NCBI GenBank assembly: GCA_028281025.1
Contig: JANQKR010000034.1
Coordinates: 73,848 to 137,847, forward strand
Source of the DNA: Croceivirga sp.
Lineage (GTDB): Bacteria; Bacteroidota; Bacteroidia; Flavobacteriales; Flavobacteriaceae
DNA length: 64,000 bases
Direction of reading: 5' to 3'
Positions 62,104-64,000 of this stretch are shown here, piece by piece. How positions within the stretch are numbered: the stretch's first letter is position 1; every line of letters begins with the position of its first letter. The notes beneath the pieces are model-generated. The model was not told the origin of the DNA, ran no database searches, and was given only the letters and a program-made list of their open reading frames with translations. Position numbers and translations under genes: made by a program.

Positions 62104-62142
62104 CCCTGAGCGAAGCCGAAGGGAGTCCAGTCCCCGCTACTA
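62104..62142 (+). repeat. REP-like repeat joined to tRNA-fMet 3' fragment
   Basis: CCCTGAGCGAAGCCGAAGGG (62104-62123) runs directly into AGTCCAGTCCCCGCTACTA (62124-62142), the last 16 tRNA bases plus CTA. This mirrors the 5' fragment plus REP at 3508. Together they look like a second tRNA-fMet copy split by a REP element. Confidence 0.7.
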
Positions 62143-62248
62143 CATCAAAAGCTTCATCAAAAGGAAGGGGCTTTCGTCATTTTAGGGGAATCCATAAAAC
62201 AATCGATTGAAAGCAAAAAGGGGTTAATTGCTTAAAACCCATAAGTCT

Positions 62249-62641
62249 ATGGATAATTTTAAGCAGATTTTAAAGGATTACTTACAACTTAAGAGCATAT
62301 CTCAAAGTAAACTAGCAAACGTTTTAGGCAATGCTCCTACCACAGTTAACAGTTTTCTTAAACGGGATGCGCCTCCACAATTAAGGACAAGACTCAAGTA
62401 CTTCGAGAAGCTCGATGGCTTTGAGGATTTCTATAATAAAGAAATTGGCAATATAATAGAAAGTTATGCCCGTAAGGACAGGATGGTTAAAATTGGTGAA
62501 AGCAAGGTAAATTTGAATAGCGGGCTACTGCACCATCCAGAGGAAATGGATGTTTTGGTCGATTTTCTTTTGGTCCACCATAAGAAATTGCTACAAAATG
62601 AAAAATATGCAGGCTTTGTGCGGCTAATCACCATAGAATAG
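62249..62641 (+). CDS. XRE-like regulator (chromosomal side)
   Basis: 130 aa from the ATG at 62249. 'QILKDYLQLKSISQSKLANVLGNAPTTVNSFLKRDAPPQLRTRLKYFEKL' is a helix-turn-helix. The C-terminal half ('VLVDFLLVHHKKLLQNEKYAGFVRLI') is not recognised. It lies just outside attR, so it may be chromosomal or a remnant of another insertion. Confidence 0.7.
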   Translation: MDNFKQILKDYLQLKSISQSKLANVLGNAPTTVNSFLKRDAPPQLRTRLKYFEKLDGFEDFYNKEIGNIIESYARKDRMVKIGESKVNLNSGLLHHPEEMDVLVDFLLVHHKKLLQNEKYAGFVRLITIE

Positions 62642-62693
62642 GGACATACAGAGCTGGTCCATGCCGTGGAACGGCTAATTGAAGGGAAAGAGT

Positions 62694-62717
62694 AGCAAAA
62701 ACCACTTTGCTTTTTTT
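62694..62717 (+). terminator. Rho-independent terminator
   Basis: AGCAAA / TTTGCT stem followed by seven T, 50 bp after the regulator gene. Confidence 0.7.
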
Positions 62718-62929
62718 AGTTTTTACTTTTTTGTTAATTCCAACCCCATTTTATTGAATTATTGTCAAATAACCCCAATATAATTGGGCATATTTAAAAA
62801 TGAAACGAAAAATGAATTGTGTTCACAATAAATTAACATTGGGCGAAAATTAATTTTGTAGCTTTCCTATCGTCAGTAGGGGAAAGCATTGTACACGTTG
62901 ATTTTTTTAATTTGAAAAAACGTGTGCCT

Positions 62930-63058
62930 ATGAAAACTCCATCCACCTCCGACTGGCTAAGATTAATAGCCGCCATCCTCATTTTTATCGCCGCATTGAT
63001 AGCCCTAATGATTAAAATTGCAGAGGCCTATGCACTAAATCATCAATTGGGGCAATAA
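62930..63058 (+). CDS. Small single-span membrane protein
   Basis: 42 aa: a polar start (MKTPSTSDW), one helix 'LRLIAAILIFIAALIALMI' and a short tail. Upstream lie two stem-loops, GCTTTCC...GGAAAGC (about 62862) and ACACGTT...AACGTGT (about 62893). Composition favours a real gene; function unknown. Confidence 0.45.
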   Translation: MKTPSTSDWLRLIAAILIFIAALIALMIKIAEAYALNHQLGQ

Positions 63059-63207
63059 TGCCTACAGCAAAAGTATTGAAGGGACATACCCCGTGTTTAG
63101 CCGATTTAACATACCATTGATCGATCTACACAACATTTATTCGTATATTATTTTGCGTATGTCATATATTCGTATATAATTTCTTACAGAAAGCTAACCA
63201 AAAGATT

Positions 63208-63408
63208 ATGAGGGCTTTAGTTGTTATTTTTTTTCTGGTAGTACTGGCTGGGTGTTCAACTTCCAAAAGTGCGGTAGCGCAAGAAGTAATGATTGATAAT
63301 TCTTCTATCACCTACAGGAATTTTGACGCAAAAAAGGCCAGCTTGGTCCATACCGTTAGTGTTGTTAACGACTCACTTTCGACAGTAATTCGGAGAGATA
63401 ATCGCTAG
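63208..63408 (+). CDS. Small lipoprotein
   Basis: 66 aa. 'MRALVVIFFLVVLAGC|STSKSAVAQ' is a clear lipoprotein signal. The short mature part has no domain. Upstream, ATTCGTATAT occurs twice (about 63139 and 63168). Its 3' end overlaps the convergent protease gene by 44 bp. Confidence 0.65.
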   Translation: MRALVVIFFLVVLAGCSTSKSAVAQEVMIDNSSITYRNFDAKKASLVHTVSVVNDSLSTVIRRDNR

Positions 63409-64000
63409 AAATCACCCCAGATATTCCAATACTATTATAAGAAGCTGATTTAAAAAGGATTTCCATTTGATCGTTCAAACCAATTCTATTATCGTTTTTT
63501 CTTTTTAGGTTACGATAGAAATTGTATACCTGTGAAGCTTCGTTACCAGCGGGGTTCAAAATAAAACTGGCAATACCTATAACCCTATCTTCTTCAGGAG
63601 TTCTCCCTATTTTTATGACTGGCCCCCCAGAATTGCCCTTGTTACTTGTCATATCGACCCAAGCTACGTTTCTATCATAATGCCCTAACAATTCCCCTGT
63701 AGATTTATATAATGGAATTTTTTGAATCCATTTAGAGGATAGAAGCCCTTTTGAAATAATCCTATTATTGATCGAAACCGGAAAGCCTGCTGTATATACT
63801 TCATCGCCATCATTAACATCATCCCATTTTCCCAACCGAAGTGGCCTATATTCAAACTCCGGTTTGGTCTCTAATTTTAGCATTACAAAATCATATGCCT
63901 GGGAATCATCATAACCAGTTTGATCCAACAATTGGTGATTAAAAATACCTACTTCCACTTTTTCTCCATTATTGAATATGGCGTACATATGTCTAATTCG
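63365..64000 (-). CDS. Trypsin-like serine protease, N-terminus outside window
   Basis: At least 207 aa; the frame is open at the window edge. Catalytic Asp in 'YDFVMLKL' and Ser in 'SNKGNSGGPVI' are present. The catalytic His should lie near or beyond the edge. 'EVYTAGFPVSINNRIISKGLLSS' fits the DegP/trypsin fold. No PDZ domain follows. Confidence 0.8.
   Translation of the reverse strand, partial: RIRHMYAIFNNGEKVEVGIFNHQLLDQTGYDDSQAYDFVMLKLETKPEFEYRPLRLGKWDDVNDGDEVYTAGFPVSINNRIISKGLLSSKWIQKIPLYKSTGELLGHYDRNVAWVDMTSNKGNSGGPVIKIGRTPEEDRVIGIASFILNPAGNEASQVYNFYRNLKRKNDNRIGLNDQMEILFKSASYNSIGISGVISSDYLSELLSKVSR

Overview
The window looks like a Flavobacteriaceae (Bacteroidota) chromosome. The flanks (1-3.6 kb and 62-64 kb) carry a CHAT-domain protein, lipoproteins with a Gly/Ser-Cys lipobox, an AGCS sodium symporter and an initiator tRNA-fMet without encoded CCA. 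Other Bacteroidota traits are LytS/LytTR signalling, start sites mostly lacking strong Shine-Dalgarno sequences, and a REP-like repeat of the CCCTTCGACTnnGCTCAGGG type.

The centre (3645-62026) holds two integrative mobilizable elements inserted head to tail at the 3' half of tRNA-fMet. Three copies of a 45-bp tRNA segment (3645, 33072, 61982) bound element 1 (about 29.4 kb) and element 2 (about 28.9 kb). Both have the same right end: small protein, HTH-17 excisionase-like protein, one variable gene, tyrosine integrase. Both also have paired 11-bp-spaced direct repeats just inside each end. These repeats differ between the elements but sit at the same distances, as expected of integrase arm sites. 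The element 1 integrase has an in-frame TAG; the element 2 integrase is intact.

Element 1 runs as follows. XRE regulator and a single-chain restriction-modification-specificity enzyme (3.9-7.9 kb). A block that looks proteobacterial (about 8-22 kb), with strong Shine-Dalgarno sites, DUF3768 genes, a P4-type integrase, an internal tRNA-Phe-like attachment core with CCA flanked by its own arm repeats, a probable cyclodipeptide synthase, a MobF relaxase-helicase and a coupling ATPase with a separate membrane partner. Flavobacterial lipoproteins, one with a poly-T frameshift in its signal peptide (23.4-26.8 kb). A duplicated structured intergenic element. A LytS/LytTR two-component pair and RadC. 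Then the integration module.

Element 2 runs as follows. Toprim protein, XRE regulator, secreted protein, coiled-coil protein, ParDE toxin-antitoxin, a DUF4065-like/DUF488 fusion with an unknown partner, M23 peptidase, and a HEPN-like RN(E)xxxH protein. Then an eleven-gene minus-strand array (52.3-42.3 kb) in which a TerY-like vWA, PP2C phosphatase and Ser/Thr kinase triad lies between the coupling ATPase genes and several unknown membrane or lipoprotein genes. Then a second MobF relaxase, a possible oriT, a KfrA-like and a Rep-like plasmid-type gene, and the integration module.

Neither element encodes a recognisable type IV secretion channel, so both should be mobilizable rather than self-transmissible. 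The best candidates for undescribed biology are the TerY-P/membrane operon with its neighbouring HEPN gene, the split coupling protein shared by both elements, the DUF488 gene pair, and the capture of a circular proteobacterial element inside a flavobacterial one.
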